A stretch of DNA of 64,000 bases from NCBI RefSeq assembly GCF_020177595.1, contig NZ_JAHTBL010000003.1:124001-188000 (forward strand), in the 5' to 3' direction. The position numbers were made by a program, and so were the translations under genes. This DNA is from Cognatishimia sp. MH4019 (GTDB taxonomy: Bacteria > Pseudomonadota > Alphaproteobacteria > Rhodobacterales > Rhodobacteraceae). Shown here piece by piece: positions 1 through 9,453 of the stretch. Under the pieces are notes generated by a model. That model did no database searches and was not told where the DNA came from. It saw only the letters and a list, made by a program, of their open reading frames with translations. Position 1 is the first letter of the stretch. Each line of letters starts with the position of its first letter.

Positions 1-731
1 CGCGGGTAGTGCAGCTTTGTGCTCAGATCATTGCGCAGCCCAAAGCCGCCCACGGCAATGGTGCGCTGCATCAGGGCAGGCAGCACGACGGCGCGGACGA
101 CCTGTCCGGCGGCACACACGACCGGGATGCCCAAGTGGTAGCACCGGTCGATCGCGTTCTTGGTGCGGCGCGAAATACCGGTCCAGCCATTCAGCCCGTA
201 AAGGATCAAAAAGAACGGCGTGAGATCGGGATTGCCCATAGAGATCGTGATAACCCGCGGGCGTGGGTTGAGGCTCAGCGCATGTTCGATCGCCATGCCG
301 ATGCGGGCTGTCGGGTCCGCGCCCAAGTGTTGCTCGCGCCGGGTTTGGCGAAAAAGCGGGCCGTTCGACACGCGGTAGGGCACGATCTTGGCGCCGGGGG
401 CGACGCCTGTGAACTTCGCGGTTGACCCGATCAGAACCGACAGCGTCTTCACCCCGTGATCGGGATACTCCGTCTGGCGGGAGACCCAATCCGCCCCGAT
501 GCGCAGATCGGTTTGCGGCGCATTGCCATAAGGTGGGCCGGGATCATAGAAATTCCGCCCCAGACCAAACAGGATATTTTGGGGTGGCTTATTGCCCTGA
601 AATCCCAAAGCCGGATGGGCGAACAGCCCGGAATCGATCTGCGCAATTCGCGTGTCAGAGCGCGCAAGCCGGGATCGCGCCTCGCGCCAAAGACTGTCCG
701 AAAAATTCGGATAATTTTTAAGAAACCGCAT
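1..731 (-). CDS. S8 (subtilisin-like) serine peptidase, 3' end beyond window
   Basis: An open frame of 243 codons starts at the ATG at 731 and runs off the left edge. Residues around 29-35 (IAQIDSG) look like the catalytic Asp motif with Asp33, and residues 91-93 (DHG) the catalytic His motif with His92. A later block resembles the region around the subtilisin oxyanion hole (PVVCAAGQ, then IAVGG). The catalytic Ser lies outside the window. No signal peptide is visible and the ribosome site is weak, so the start is uncertain. In known family members the AAG motif is followed by Asn; here it is Gln210. The overlapping open frames at 28-489 and 449-778 on this strand lack these motifs and are shadows. 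Confidence 0.75.
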   Translation of the reverse strand, partial: MRFLKNYPNFSDSLWREARSRLARSDTRIAQIDSGLFAHPALGFQGNKPPQNILFGLGRNFYDPGPPYGNAPQTDLRIGADWVSRQTEYPDHGVKTLSVLIGSTAKFTGVAPGAKIVPYRVSNGPLFRQTRREQHLGADPTARIGMAIEHALSLNPRPRVITISMGNPDLTPFFLILYGLNGWTGISRRTKNAIDRCYHLGIPVVCAAGQVVRAVVLPALMQRTIAVGGFGLRNDLSTKLHYP

Positions 732-795
732 GGGCCGATGGTCCAAATTTCATTAATCAATGACATGCAGCTTAGCACGCTCGGCGTCTTGCCAC

Positions 796-826
796 GAAAA
801 AGGGCGCCCCGAGGGACGCCCTTTCA
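796..826 (-). terminator. Rho-independent terminator of glnB-glnA
   Basis: On the minus strand an AAAGGGCG arm pairs with CGCCCTTT around a short GA-rich loop and is followed by a T run. It lies just after the glnA stop codon. Confidence 0.75.
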
Positions 827-841
827 CGCATTTTTCGCAGA

Positions 842-2248
842 TTAGCAGCTGTAGTAGAGCTTGAATTCCATGGGGTGAGGCGTGTGCTCGTAGGCGTAAA
901 CCTCTTCCCATTTCAGCTCGGCATAGCCTTCCAGCTGGTCTTTGGTGAACACGTCACCGGCCAGCAGAAACTCGCTGTCTTCTTCCAGTGCTTCCAGAGC
1001 TTCGCGCAGGCTTGCGCAAACGGTCGGGATTTCGGCCAGCTCTTCAGGCGGCAGATCGTAAAGGTCTTTGTCCGACGAGGGACCCGGGTCGATCTTGTTC
1101 TTGATACCGTCAAGGCCGGCCATCAGCAGGGCTGCAAAGCACAGATAGGGGTTCGCAGCGGGATCGGGGAAGCGGGCTTCCACGCGCTTGGCTTTGGGCG
1201 ATTCAGCCCACGGGATCCGCACGCAGCCCGACCGGTTACGAGCCGAATAGGCGCGCAGCACAGGGGCTTCAAAGCCCGGGATCAGACGCTTGTAAGAGTT
1301 CGTCGACGGATTGGTGAACGCGTTCAGCGCTTTGGCGTGCTTCAGGATGCCGCCGATGAAATACAGCGCTTCCTGGCTCAGGTCAGCATACTTGTCGCCA
1401 GCAAAGAGCGGCTTGCCGTCTTTCCAGATCGACATGTTCACGTGCATGCCGGTGCCGTTGTCGCCTGCGATGGGCTTGGGCATAAACGTGGCGGACTTGC
1501 CGTAGGCTTGGGCCACATTGTGGATGACATATTTGTATTTCTGCAGGTGATCGGCTTGCTCGGTCAGCGACCCAAAAATCAGGCCCAGCTCGTGCTGGCA
1601 CGACGCCACTTCGTGGTGGTGCTTGTCGACCTTCATGCCCATGCGCTTCATCGTCGACAGCATTTCAGAACGGATGTCCTGTGCGTCATCGATCGGGTTC
1701 ACGGGGAAGTAGCCGCCCTTGACGCCGGGACGATGGCCCATGTTGCCCATCTCGTATTCGGTGTCGGTGTTCCATGAGGCGTCAAGCGCGTCGACTTCGT
1801 AGGACACTTTGTTCATCTCGACCGAGAAACGGACGTCGTCGAACAGGAAAAACTCGGCTTCGGGGCCGAAGAACGACGTGTCGCCGATGCCGGAGGATTT
1901 CAGGTAGGCTTCTGCCTTTTCGGCGGTGCCGCGTGGGTCGCGATCATAGGCTTCGCCGGTGTCGGGCTCGCAGATCGAACAATGCACGCAGAGTGTTTTC
2001 TCGGCGTAGAACGGGTCCATATAGGCGCTGTCCGTGTCGGGCATCAGTTTCATGTCGGACTGGTCAATCGACTTCCAGCCGGCAATCGAGGAGCCGTCGA
2101 ACATGAAGCCTTCCTCAAGGAAATCTTCGTCGACCTGATCGGCCATGACGGTCACGTGCTGCAGTTTACCACGCGGGTCGGTGAAACGGATGTCGACATA
2201 TTCGACGTCTTCATCCTTGATGGTCTTGAGAAAGTCAGCGGTGCTCAT
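842..2248 (-). CDS. glnA: Glutamine synthetase type I
   Basis: The 468-residue protein has the length and sequence of dodecameric GlnA, which makes glutamine from glutamate, ammonia and ATP in the cytoplasm. The N-terminal beta-grasp domain (residues 1 to about 105) carries the DPRGK segment. The catalytic domain has [11 protein letters not shown], the [11 protein letters not shown] metal and ammonia region, and [14 protein letters not shown] Tyr in LYDLPPE near residue 400 is the expected adenylylation site for GlnE. It follows glnB by 45 bases on the same strand with a GGAAAG ribosome site, so the two form the usual glnBA operon under nitrogen control. Confidence 0.98.
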   Translation of the reverse strand: MSTADFLKTIKDEDVEYVDIRFTDPRGKLQHVTVMADQVDEDFLEEGFMFDGSSIAGWKSIDQSDMKLMPDTDSAYMDPFYAEKTLCVHCSICEPDTGEAYDRDPRGTAEKAEAYLKSSGIGDTSFFGPEAEFFLFDDVRFSVEMNKVSYEVDALDASWNTDTEYEMGNMGHRPGVKGGYFPVNPIDDAQDIRSEMLSTMKRMGMKVDKHHHEVASCQHELGLIFGSLTEQADHLQKYKYVIHNVAQAYGKSATFMPKPIAGDNGTGMHVNMSIWKDGKPLFAGDKYADLSQEALYFIGGILKHAKALNAFTNPSTNSYKRLIPGFEAPVLRAYSARNRSGCVRIPWAESPKAKRVEARFPDPAANPYLCFAALLMAGLDGIKNKIDPGPSSDKDLYDLPPEELAEIPTVCASLREALEALEEDSEFLLAGDVFTKDQLEGYAELKWEEVYAYEHTPHPMEFKLYYSC

Positions 2249-2293
2249 GTGACAGTCTTTCCTTTTTTCGAGTTTTGCTGAAAATATGGGGGG

Positions 2294-2677
<384 letters not shown>

Positions 2678-2685
2678 TCATTGGA

Positions 2686-2710
2686 GGGGACAATTGACTA
2701 GGCTGTCCCC
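2686..2710. promoter_or_regulatory. Inverted repeat upstream of glnB (GGGGACA-N11-TGTCCCC)
   Basis: Two perfect 7-base arms are separated by 11 bases, 54 bases upstream of the glnB start. It has no T run, so an operator is more likely than a terminator. I do not recognise the binding protein. Confidence 0.4.
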
Positions 2711-2739
2711 AAGGGTGTGGTCGCTTGGATTCCCAGATG

Positions 2740-2760
2740 TGTGCCTAAAATTTAAGCACA
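2740..2760. promoter_or_regulatory. AT-centred 21-bp imperfect palindrome between glnB and nnr
   Basis: TGTGC and GCACA arms flank an AT-rich core (roughly TAAA-TTTA). Only two off-centre base pairs break the symmetry. It lies 45 bases before the nnr start and about 108 bases before glnB, so it could serve either divergent gene. It does not match the usual NtrC layout, whose outer arms read GCAC/GTGC in the other order. Confidence 0.4.
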
Positions 2761-2804
2761 TAGCAACCGTAATGGGCAGTTTGTGAACAAATGAGGTGCA
2801 ATCC

Positions 2805-4385
2805 ATGACGAACCTTCTCTCAACTGCACAAATGCGCGCCATTGAGGCGGCGGCGATGGCCTCGGGCGCCGTCAGCGGGCTTGAGTTGATGGAGCGTGCG
2901 GGAGCGGGTGTGGTGGATGCGGTGATGCGGGCATGGCCTGAATTCGCAGCGACGCCGCACTGCGCCGTGGTCTTGTGCGGGCCGGGCAATAACGGTGGCG
3001 ACGGGTTTGTCATCGCGCGATTGCTGGCTGGGCAGGGGTGGGACGTGTCGTGCTATCTTTTGGGCGATGCAGGCAAGCTGCCGCCGGATGCGCGCGTAAA
3101 CCATGATCGCTGGGATGGGATCGGGACTGTTCATCCCTTGGAAGATCAGGACCCAGCGATCTTTGAGGGTATTGATCTGGTCGTGGATGCGGTGTTCGGG
3201 ATTGGGATCAGCCGTCCTCTGTCTGAGCCTTTGAGCAAGCTGTTGAGTAAATGGCGCCCCGCGAAATGGGTTGCGGTGGATGTGCCATCGGGGCTGTGTG
3301 CCGATAGCGGCAAGCTGGTGGGACGCGATGTGCCCTTGACCGGGTTGGCTGATCTGACGGTGACGTTTGAGGCACCGAAATGGGGACATTATCTGGCGGA
3401 TGGGCCGATAGTCTGTGGCGCGTTGGAGGTGGTTCCTTTGGATATTCTGAACCGCGGGGCTGGTCGACGGGCGATCCCTGAGGTTGTGGACGTCCTATCG
3501 ACTGGTCTGAACAACGTCGTCGGTTTGCAGAGCGGCCAGTCACCAAAGCGGTCTGAAGAGGGTCGCACGGATCGCCACAAGTATGATCGTGGGCACGCGT
3601 TGGTTTTGAGCGGTGGACCCGGAAAGACCGGGGCCGCGCGGCTGGCTGCGCGTGGGGCGTTGCGGGTCGGCGCAGGTCTGGTGACGCTGGGCGTGCCGCC
3701 AAGCGCGCAGATGGAGGTGGCTTGTCAGGTAATGTCGATCATGCTGGCGCGGGTGCCGGATGCAGAAGCGCTGACGGGCTTGTTGGACGATAAGCGGTTT
3801 AATGCGCTCTGTCTGGGCCCCGGATTGGGTGTCTCCGATGCCACGCGGACATTGGTGCTTGCGGCGTTGGACGCCAAGCGAGCGACGGTTTTGGATGCGG
3901 ATGCTCTGGCGGCGTTCCAGCATGACCCAGAGACGCTTTTTGCAAGGCTGCATCATGGCTGTGTGCTGACGCCTCATGCCGGTGAGTTTGCGCGGCTCTT
4001 TCCGGATTTGGCGGAGGCGTGGCGCGATAGAAGTGTGATTGGCGAGCCCGGTTCGAAAGTGACCGCTGTGCGGGAGGCGGCAAATCGGGCTGGCTGTACG
4101 GTGCTTTTGAAAGGTGCCGATACGGTTGTGGCGGTCCCGGACGGTCAAACGCGCATCGTGGCGGCAGTCTATGGCCGGGCGGCACCAATGTTGGCGACGG
4201 CGGGGTCGGGCGATGTTTTGGCGGGTTTTATCACGGGGTTGATGGCGCAAGGATATGCGCCCTCAGCGGCGGCATCGCGCGCTGCTTGGCTGCATCAGGA
4301 ATGTGGCCGCATGTTCGGACCGGGGCTGATCGCCGAGGATTTGCCAGAGGTTCTGCCGCGCGTTTTGGCGGCAGAGCAGACTTAG
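2805..4385 (+). CDS. nnr: Bifunctional NAD(P)H-hydrate epimerase / ADP-dependent dehydratase
   Basis: The 526-residue protein joins the two repair activities that convert damaged NAD(P)H hydrate back to NAD(P)H. The N-terminal YjeF domain (about 1-215) has GPGNNGGDG near residues 59-67. The C-terminal ribokinase-like domain (about 240-515) has LTPHAGEF, LKGADTVV and TAGSGDVLAG, expected for the dehydratase. The ATG at 2805 is chosen because GAGGTG sits at the right distance; a GTG three codons earlier overlaps that ribosome site. Its stop overlaps the convergent Hint-domain gene by 4 bases. Confidence 0.95.
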   Translation: MTNLLSTAQMRAIEAAAMASGAVSGLELMERAGAGVVDAVMRAWPEFAATPHCAVVLCGPGNNGGDGFVIARLLAGQGWDVSCYLLGDAGKLPPDARVNHDRWDGIGTVHPLEDQDPAIFEGIDLVVDAVFGIGISRPLSEPLSKLLSKWRPAKWVAVDVPSGLCADSGKLVGRDVPLTGLADLTVTFEAPKWGHYLADGPIVCGALEVVPLDILNRGAGRRAIPEVVDVLSTGLNNVVGLQSGQSPKRSEEGRTDRHKYDRGHALVLSGGPGKTGAARLAARGALRVGAGLVTLGVPPSAQMEVACQVMSIMLARVPDAEALTGLLDDKRFNALCLGPGLGVSDATRTLVLAALDAKRATVLDADALAAFQHDPETLFARLHHGCVLTPHAGEFARLFPDLAEAWRDRSVIGEPGSKVTAVREAANRAGCTVLLKGADTVVAVPDGQTRIVAAVYGRAAPMLATAGSGDVLAGFITGLMAQGYAPSAAASRAAWLHQECGRMFGPGLIAEDLPEVLPRVLAAEQT

Positions 4386-4861
4386 GCGAGGACGCTTTCG
4401 CTGACCGACAACTCAAGCCCGTCGGCATAGACGATATGGGGCGCGTCGAATTCAAGTTCGAACAGGGTGACCTGTGCGGCAGGGGAGTGTTCTGCGATGA
4501 ATTCGCCGTCGATCAATTGTGCGGCGGGAAGAATCGCGCGTTCCTCCCCATAAATCGCCTTTGCGCGCCAATCGCGGATCAGGATGCCTTGATCTTCGGG
4601 CAGAACGACATCGCCTTCGGGGCGGGTCGTGCCAAGCGTGCCAGCTTTGATGCGCACCATGCGGGCGGTTGTCTTGCGTACGCGGATGGATTTGAGCACC
4701 GCCACGCCGCTGTCGCGGGTGATGATCCGGTCGCCGGGGGCGAGATGTTCGATGGGCAAAGCACCGTCGAGCGTCAGAATGGAAGTTCCGGCAATCAGGC
4801 CGGTTTGCAGATGCGTTGCCGCATCACCGGCGGTGGCCGGTTTGATAGATCCCAGGTGCAT
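4382..4861 (-). CDS. Hint-domain protein
   Basis: The 159-residue protein resembles the Hint (hedgehog/intein) domain proteins common in Rhodobacteraceae. AGTSILTLDG, then PGDRIITRDSG, then LPEDQGILI and a late L-E-F-DAPHIVYADGLE segment follow the family order. The function of these proteins is not established; many are attached to secreted polypeptides, but this one is stand-alone without an obvious signal peptide. At the first residue of the domain, where a Cys or Ser nucleophile is expected before xxGT, I read Gly. Convergent with nnr, overlapping it by 4 bases. Confidence 0.75.
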   Translation of the reverse strand: MHLGSIKPATAGDAATHLQTGLIAGTSILTLDGALPIEHLAPGDRIITRDSGVAVLKSIRVRKTTARMVRIKAGTLGTTRPEGDVVLPEDQGILIRDWRAKAIYGEERAILPAAQLIDGEFIAEHSPAAQVTLFELEFDAPHIVYADGLELSVSESVLA

Positions 4862-5119
4862 GGCGTATTTCCGCTCTTGCTATGATAACTGCCTCAGTTG
4901 TGCGTCAGAATATGGCAACAAAGAGTTACTGTCGTGCCTTTTTTCGCACCAATTCGGGGCATTGAGTTGAAATGAGTCCTTTTTGCCTCAATCCAGACAC
5001 CCGGCGGCGCCCTGCAGAACGCCGTTTTTTGCATGATTTTCTGCTCGCATCCCGTCAAAGGCTTTGCTAGGACGCGCTGAAATTCGGGGTCGCCTGTCGG
5101 TGGCCTCGATTCAGGTTTT

Positions 5120-5204
5120 GCGGGTGTGGCGGAATTGGTAGACGCACCAGATTTAGGTTCTGGCGCCGCAAGGCGTGGGGGTTCAAGTCCCTTCACCCGC
5201 ACCA
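5120..5204 (+). tRNA. tRNA-Leu (anticodon UAG), CCA encoded
   Basis: GCGGGTG pairs with CACCCGC in the acceptor stem, followed by A and a genomic CCA. The anticodon stem CCAGA/TCTGG encloses the loop TTTAGGT, giving anticodon TAG. GTTCAAGTC marks the T arm, and the long variable arm (GGCGCCGCAAGGCG region) is that of a class II tRNA-Leu. It lies 21 bases before tig and may share its transcript. Confidence 0.97.
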
Positions 5205-5225
5205 AAGGTAGGAAAAGGAAAGCAA

Positions 5226-6557
5226 ATGCAGGTCACTGAGACCCTGAACGAAGGCCTCAAGCGCGGCTACGCGATCACTGTCACAGCCGCTGAGCTGGAC
5301 GAGAAAGTGAATGAAAAGCTTGCCGAGGCGCAGCCTGACGTCGAGATGAAGGGCTTCCGCAAGGGCAAGGTGCCGATGGCGCTTTTGAAAAAGCAGTTCG
5401 GTCAGCGTGTGCTGGGCGAGGCGATGCAGGAAACCATCGACGGTGCAATGAACAAGCACTTCGAGGACAGTGGTGATCGTCCTGCAATGCAGCCCGAGGT
5501 CAAGATGACCAACGAGGACTGGAAAGAAGGCGACGACGTGGAAGTGTCGATGTCTTACGAGGCGCTGCCTGAAATTCCCGAGATTGCGCTGGATAAGCTG
5601 AAGCTGGAAAAGCTGGTTGTGAAGGCCGATGATGTGTCCGTGGACGAGGCGCTGGCCAATCTGGCTGAAACCGCGCAGGATTTCAAAGACCGCAAGAAGG
5701 GCTCGAAAGCCAAGGACGGCGATCAGGTTGTCATGGATTTCGCCGGTAAGGTTGATGGTGAGCTGTTCGAGGGTGGCTCGGCCGAGGATTATCCGCTGGT
5801 TCTGGGCTCCAATAGCTTCATCCCCGGCTTTGAAGAGCAACTGATCGGCGTGAAGGCCGGTGAAGAGAAGGCCGTGACGGTCAATTTCCCCGATGATTAC
5901 GGCGCAGAGCATCTGGCCGGTAAGGAAGCCGTCTTTGACTGCACCATCAAGAATGTCAAAGAGCCGGTTGCCGCCGAGATCAATGACGAATTGGCAACGA
6001 AGTTTGGGGCCGAGGACTTAGCAGGTCTGAAAGGCCAGATTTCCGAGCGTCTGGAAGCCGAATATGCCGGTGCGGCGCGCGCTGTCATGAAGCGTGGTCT
6101 GCTGGACCAGTTGGACGAGCAGGTCAAGTTCGAGCTGCCCCCGTCGCTGGTCGATGCCGAAGCCAATCAGATTGCCCATCAGCTGTGGCACGAGGAAAAC
6201 CCCGAGGTTGAGGGCCACGATCACCCCGAGATCGAGCCGACCGACGAGCACAAGTCGCTGGCTGAGCGCCGCGTGCGGCTTGGTCTGTTGCTGGCCGAAG
6301 TGGGCCGCAAGGCCGAGATTGAGGTGACCGATGCCGAGATGACGCAAGCCATCATGAACCAGGCGCGTCAGTATCCCGGTCAGGAACGCCAGTTCTTTGA
6401 GTTCGTGCAGCAGAACCAGCAGATGCAGCAGCAAATGCGCGCGCCGATCTTTGAGGACAAGGTTGTCGATCACATCGCCGAAGGGGCGACGGTGAAAGAG
6501 AAAGAGGTCTCCAAGGACGATCTGCAGAAAGCCGTTGAGGCGCTGGAAGACGAGTAA
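5226..6557 (+). CDS. tig: Trigger factor (ribosome-associated chaperone, PPIase)
   Basis: The 443-residue protein binds L23 at the ribosome exit tunnel and shields nascent chains. The N-terminal domain (1 to about 145) has [17 protein letters not shown], matching the ribosome-binding signature GFRxGxxP. The FKBP-type domain (about 150-245) starts at [22 protein letters not shown], and the C-terminal substrate cradle follows with an acidic tail. The start at 5226 has an AGGAAA ribosome site; the longer in-frame reading would begin inside tRNA-Leu and is rejected. Confidence 0.97.
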   Translation: MQVTETLNEGLKRGYAITVTAAELDEKVNEKLAEAQPDVEMKGFRKGKVPMALLKKQFGQRVLGEAMQETIDGAMNKHFEDSGDRPAMQPEVKMTNEDWKEGDDVEVSMSYEALPEIPEIALDKLKLEKLVVKADDVSVDEALANLAETAQDFKDRKKGSKAKDGDQVVMDFAGKVDGELFEGGSAEDYPLVLGSNSFIPGFEEQLIGVKAGEEKAVTVNFPDDYGAEHLAGKEAVFDCTIKNVKEPVAAEINDELATKFGAEDLAGLKGQISERLEAEYAGAARAVMKRGLLDQLDEQVKFELPPSLVDAEANQIAHQLWHEENPEVEGHDHPEIEPTDEHKSLAERRVRLGLLLAEVGRKAEIEVTDAEMTQAIMNQARQYPGQERQFFEFVQQNQQMQQQMRAPIFEDKVVDHIAEGATVKEKEVSKDDLQKAVEALEDE

Positions 6558-6578
6558 GTCTGACTGATTTGGATTTGG

Positions 6579-6610
6579 AAAGGGCCGCGCCGAAGGGTGC
6601 GGCCTTTTTC
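6579..6610 (+). terminator. Rho-independent terminator of tig
   Basis: GGCCGC and GCGGCC arms with inner CC/GG pairs around GAAG are followed by TTTTT, 26 bases after the tig stop. Confidence 0.85.
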
Positions 6611-6670
6611 GTTGCGTTTGCTCGGTAATCCACCTTTTCTGGGGATATCCGCATGCAAAGGGCCTCAGAC

Positions 6671-7558
6671 ATGACTGACCGGAAGCTCTACCTTGGTCCG
6701 CTGACCGACAATCGGCGTTGGGATATGGTCAAACTCCGCGCGGATGATGTGATCGTCGTAACCCCACCGAAATCTGGCACGACATGGATGCAAACCATCG
6801 TGGCGCTGCTTTTGTCCGGTGACCCTGAGGTAGAGACAGAACTGGCCGTCAAAATGCCATGGGTCGATATTCGCTTTCGCGAGATGTCAGAGGTTGCCGC
6901 CCGGCTTGAGGACATGACGCATCGGCGTTGCATAAAAAGCCACACACCGATTGACGGGGTGCCGCTGCACGATCAGGCGCAGTATATCTGCGTGTTTCGT
7001 CATCCGCTGGATGCGCATTTCTCGTATCGCAGGCACCTGCGCAACATCCCGATATCGTCGTTTGATATGTGGTATCCCGACAATGATACTGATGGCATTA
7101 CCTTCCGCCGTTTTCTGGATGGCGGGCCGGAGGGGTTTGACGGGGATGCGATGCCGCTGGCGCATATCTTACGGCATTATCAGGCCGCGCAGGCTGTTGC
7201 GGAGAGGCCCAATGTGGCGCTGTTTCACTATGCGGATATGACCCGCGATTTGGCTGGCAGTTTTGAGCGCGTAGCTGCGCTTTTGGACGTCTCGCATTCC
7301 GCTGACCTCCTAGAGCAACTGATCGAGACGGCGCGTTTCGAGAATATGAAGGCTAATGCGGCGCGTTATGCGCCTGGCGGTGGGACGGGCTTTATGAAGT
7401 CGGATACCGAGTTTTTTCATAGTGGGAGTAGTGGCAAGTGGCGCGAGATCCTTACGGATGCGGAACTGGCCGCGTATGATGCGATGATGGACGCGCATCT
7501 GAAGCCGGAGGAACGTGCATGGTTGGAGTATGGCTCAACCGGTATGGCGTCCGGCTGA
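6671..7558 (+). CDS. Sulfotransferase family protein
   Basis: The 295-residue cytoplasmic-type protein carries the PAPS-binding 5'-phosphosulfate loop PKSGTTWM (about residues 32-39) and the 3'-phosphate segment FRHPLDAHFSYRRH. These are the two signatures of sulfotransferases that move sulfate from PAPS to hydroxyl or amine acceptors. A late GxxxxWR-like segment (GKWREIL) also fits. The acceptor cannot be told from sequence. An ATG at 6653 is an alternative start. It stands after the tig terminator and before the acyl-CoA ligase on the same strand, 143 bases apart. Confidence 0.85.
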   Translation: MTDRKLYLGPLTDNRRWDMVKLRADDVIVVTPPKSGTTWMQTIVALLLSGDPEVETELAVKMPWVDIRFREMSEVAARLEDMTHRRCIKSHTPIDGVPLHDQAQYICVFRHPLDAHFSYRRHLRNIPISSFDMWYPDNDTDGITFRRFLDGGPEGFDGDAMPLAHILRHYQAAQAVAERPNVALFHYADMTRDLAGSFERVAALLDVSHSADLLEQLIETARFENMKANAARYAPGGGTGFMKSDTEFFHSGSSGKWREILTDAELAAYDAMMDAHLKPEERAWLEYGSTGMASG

Positions 7559-7701
7559 GGGTTGGCGCGGTGCTTGATCGTATTTTGGGGTCAGGACGTT
7601 ACGGAATCCGCGAACCAAGGGGATTGCCAAATGGAGCTGGCCGCTTTTTGATGCTCCAAACGCCAGAAGGTGTGCGCACAGGCGCGTAGGGGAGGTACAA
7701 T

Positions 7702-9423
7702 ATGACAGATCAAGACCGTCCATGGACGGCCTTTTACGGCCCGTCTGTGCGCAAGGACATCACCGACACTCATTACCGGACGGTCGGCGATCTGGTGAGC
7801 GCGACGGCGCATCTTTATGGGAAAGCTCCTGCATTCACGGCCTGTTTGCCCAACGGCATGAACGGCACGCTTAGTTTTGCGCAAGTCGATGAGATGTCGG
7901 ACGCGCTGGCGATTTATCTGCGCGAGACGGCGGGGTTGGCCAAGGGGGACCGGGTCGCGCTGCAGGTTCCCAACGGGCTGTCCTTTCCCGTTGCCGCTTT
8001 TGCGGTGATGAAAGCGGGCTGCATTCTGGTGAATGTGAACCCGCTTTATACGGCTGAAGAAATGGCGCATCAGTTTGCTGATGCCACGCCGAACGCTTTG
8101 ATTGTCGTCGATATGTTTGCCGACAAGTTGCCGGGGGCGATCAAGGGACATCCGATCCCCAATATCATTGTCACGCAGGTGGCTGAGTTCCTGCCTGCGG
8201 CCCCGCGCGGGATTGTGCGGCTGGTGCAGAAATACTGGGACAAGACGCTGCATCCCATTGATTTGCCTCACATTCGTCTGCCCGAGGCCATTGCCGCGGG
8301 GCGCGCCATGCGTGCGGGCAAAAGCATCGCGGTGGAGGAGTATCGCAACGAGGTTTCCCCAGACGATGTGGCGTGCCTGCAATATACCGGCGGCACCACG
8401 GGTGTGTCGAAAGGGGCGATGCTGACCCATGCCAACCTCATCACCAATATGGAACAGGTGATGGAGCTGATTACGGGGGTTGAGAAAGGCAAGGAGGTCG
8501 CGCTGACGGCTTTGCCGATGTATCACATCTTTGCCTTCACGGTGAACCTGCTTGGGTTTTATTGGCTCGGCGCGCGGAACATCCTGATCCCCAATCCACG
8601 GCCTTTGAGCAATCTCAAGCGGGCGTTCGAGAACTACAATGTGACGTGGATGAGCGGTGTGAACACGCTCTTTAACGGGCTGAGCAATGAGGTCTGGTTT
8701 CTGGACACGCCGCCGAAGGATCTAAAATTTGCCTCGGCAGGTGGAATGGCGCTGCAAAGCTCTGTCGCCAAGCGCTGGGAGGACGTCACGGGAAAACCCG
8801 TCTTGGAAGGCTACGGGCTGACCGAAAGCTCTCCGGTTTTGACGTTCAACCCGCTGGGCAAGACGCGGGCGGGGTCGATCGGGATCCCGCTGCCGTCGAC
8901 CTATCTCGCCTGCGTGGATGAGGACGGCACACCGGTGCCGCAAGGCGAGGCGGGGGAGATCGCGGCATTGGGGCCGCAGATCATGAAAGGTTATTGGAAC
9001 CGCCCGGACGAGACCGACAAGACCATGCGCGAAGGCTGGTTGCTGACGGGCGATATCGGCGTGATGGACCCGGACGGGTATTTCCGCATTGTGGACCGCA
9101 AGAAGGACATGATCCTCGTATCGGGCTTCAACGTCTACCCCAACGAGATCGAGGATTGCCTGACACAGCATCCCGGCATCTCGGAGGCGGCGGTGATCGG
9201 TGTGCCCGACAATGCGGCGGGCGAGAAGATCAAAGCCTTTGTCGTGCTGCATGATGACGGGCTTTCGGGCGAGGATATCCGCGCCTACTGCAAGGAGCAT
9301 CTGACGGCCTATAAAGTGCCCAAGCTGGTGGAGGCGCGTGAAGATCTGCCGAAGTCGAATGTCGGAAAAATCCTGCGCAAAGACTTGCGCGCAGAAGAAG
9401 TTGAAACGAATTCAGCGGCTTGA
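7702..9423 (+). CDS. fadD: Long-chain fatty acid--CoA ligase
   Basis: The 573-residue AMP-forming enzyme activates fatty acids to acyl-CoA. The ATP loop YTGGTTGVSKGAMLTH, the YGLTESSPV adenylate motif, and the hinge DRKKDMILVSGFNVYPNEIED are all in order, and the C-terminal catalytic Lys is in SNVGKILRKDLR. Length and the G-F-N-V-Y-P-N-E-I-E block agree with FadD rather than acetyl- or aryl-CoA ligases, though chain-length preference cannot be read. A GGAGGT ribosome site precedes the ATG. The BASS transporter follows 30 bases later, so the two are probably co-transcribed. Confidence 0.88.
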   Translation: MTDQDRPWTAFYGPSVRKDITDTHYRTVGDLVSATAHLYGKAPAFTACLPNGMNGTLSFAQVDEMSDALAIYLRETAGLAKGDRVALQVPNGLSFPVAAFAVMKAGCILVNVNPLYTAEEMAHQFADATPNALIVVDMFADKLPGAIKGHPIPNIIVTQVAEFLPAAPRGIVRLVQKYWDKTLHPIDLPHIRLPEAIAAGRAMRAGKSIAVEEYRNEVSPDDVACLQYTGGTTGVSKGAMLTHANLITNMEQVMELITGVEKGKEVALTALPMYHIFAFTVNLLGFYWLGARNILIPNPRPLSNLKRAFENYNVTWMSGVNTLFNGLSNEVWFLDTPPKDLKFASAGGMALQSSVAKRWEDVTGKPVLEGYGLTESSPVLTFNPLGKTRAGSIGIPLPSTYLACVDEDGTPVPQGEAGEIAALGPQIMKGYWNRPDETDKTMREGWLLTGDIGVMDPDGYFRIVDRKKDMILVSGFNVYPNEIEDCLTQHPGISEAAVIGVPDNAAGEKIKAFVVLHDDGLSGEDIRAYCKEHLTAYKVPKLVEAREDLPKSNVGKILRKDLRAEEVETNSAA

Positions 9424-9453
9424 AGCCGTCTCTTAATGTAGGGAGAACGGCGC

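Noticed and set aside
28-489. A 153-codon minus-strand frame at the left edge
   Set aside because: A different minus-strand frame reads as an S8 peptidase with catalytic motifs; this one is its shadow.
875-1777. A 300-codon plus-strand frame antisense to glnA
   Set aside because: It mirrors a highly conserved gene, and long antisense frames are common at this GC content.
4894-5205. A 103-codon minus-strand frame beginning antisense to tRNA-Leu
   Set aside because: Its first 30 codons are the complement of the tRNA, a well-known source of false proteins, and the rest has no motif or ribosome site.
5175-5225. A 17-residue N-terminal extension of trigger factor
   Set aside because: It starts inside tRNA-Leu; the family begins at [10 protein letters not shown] with a ribosome site in front.
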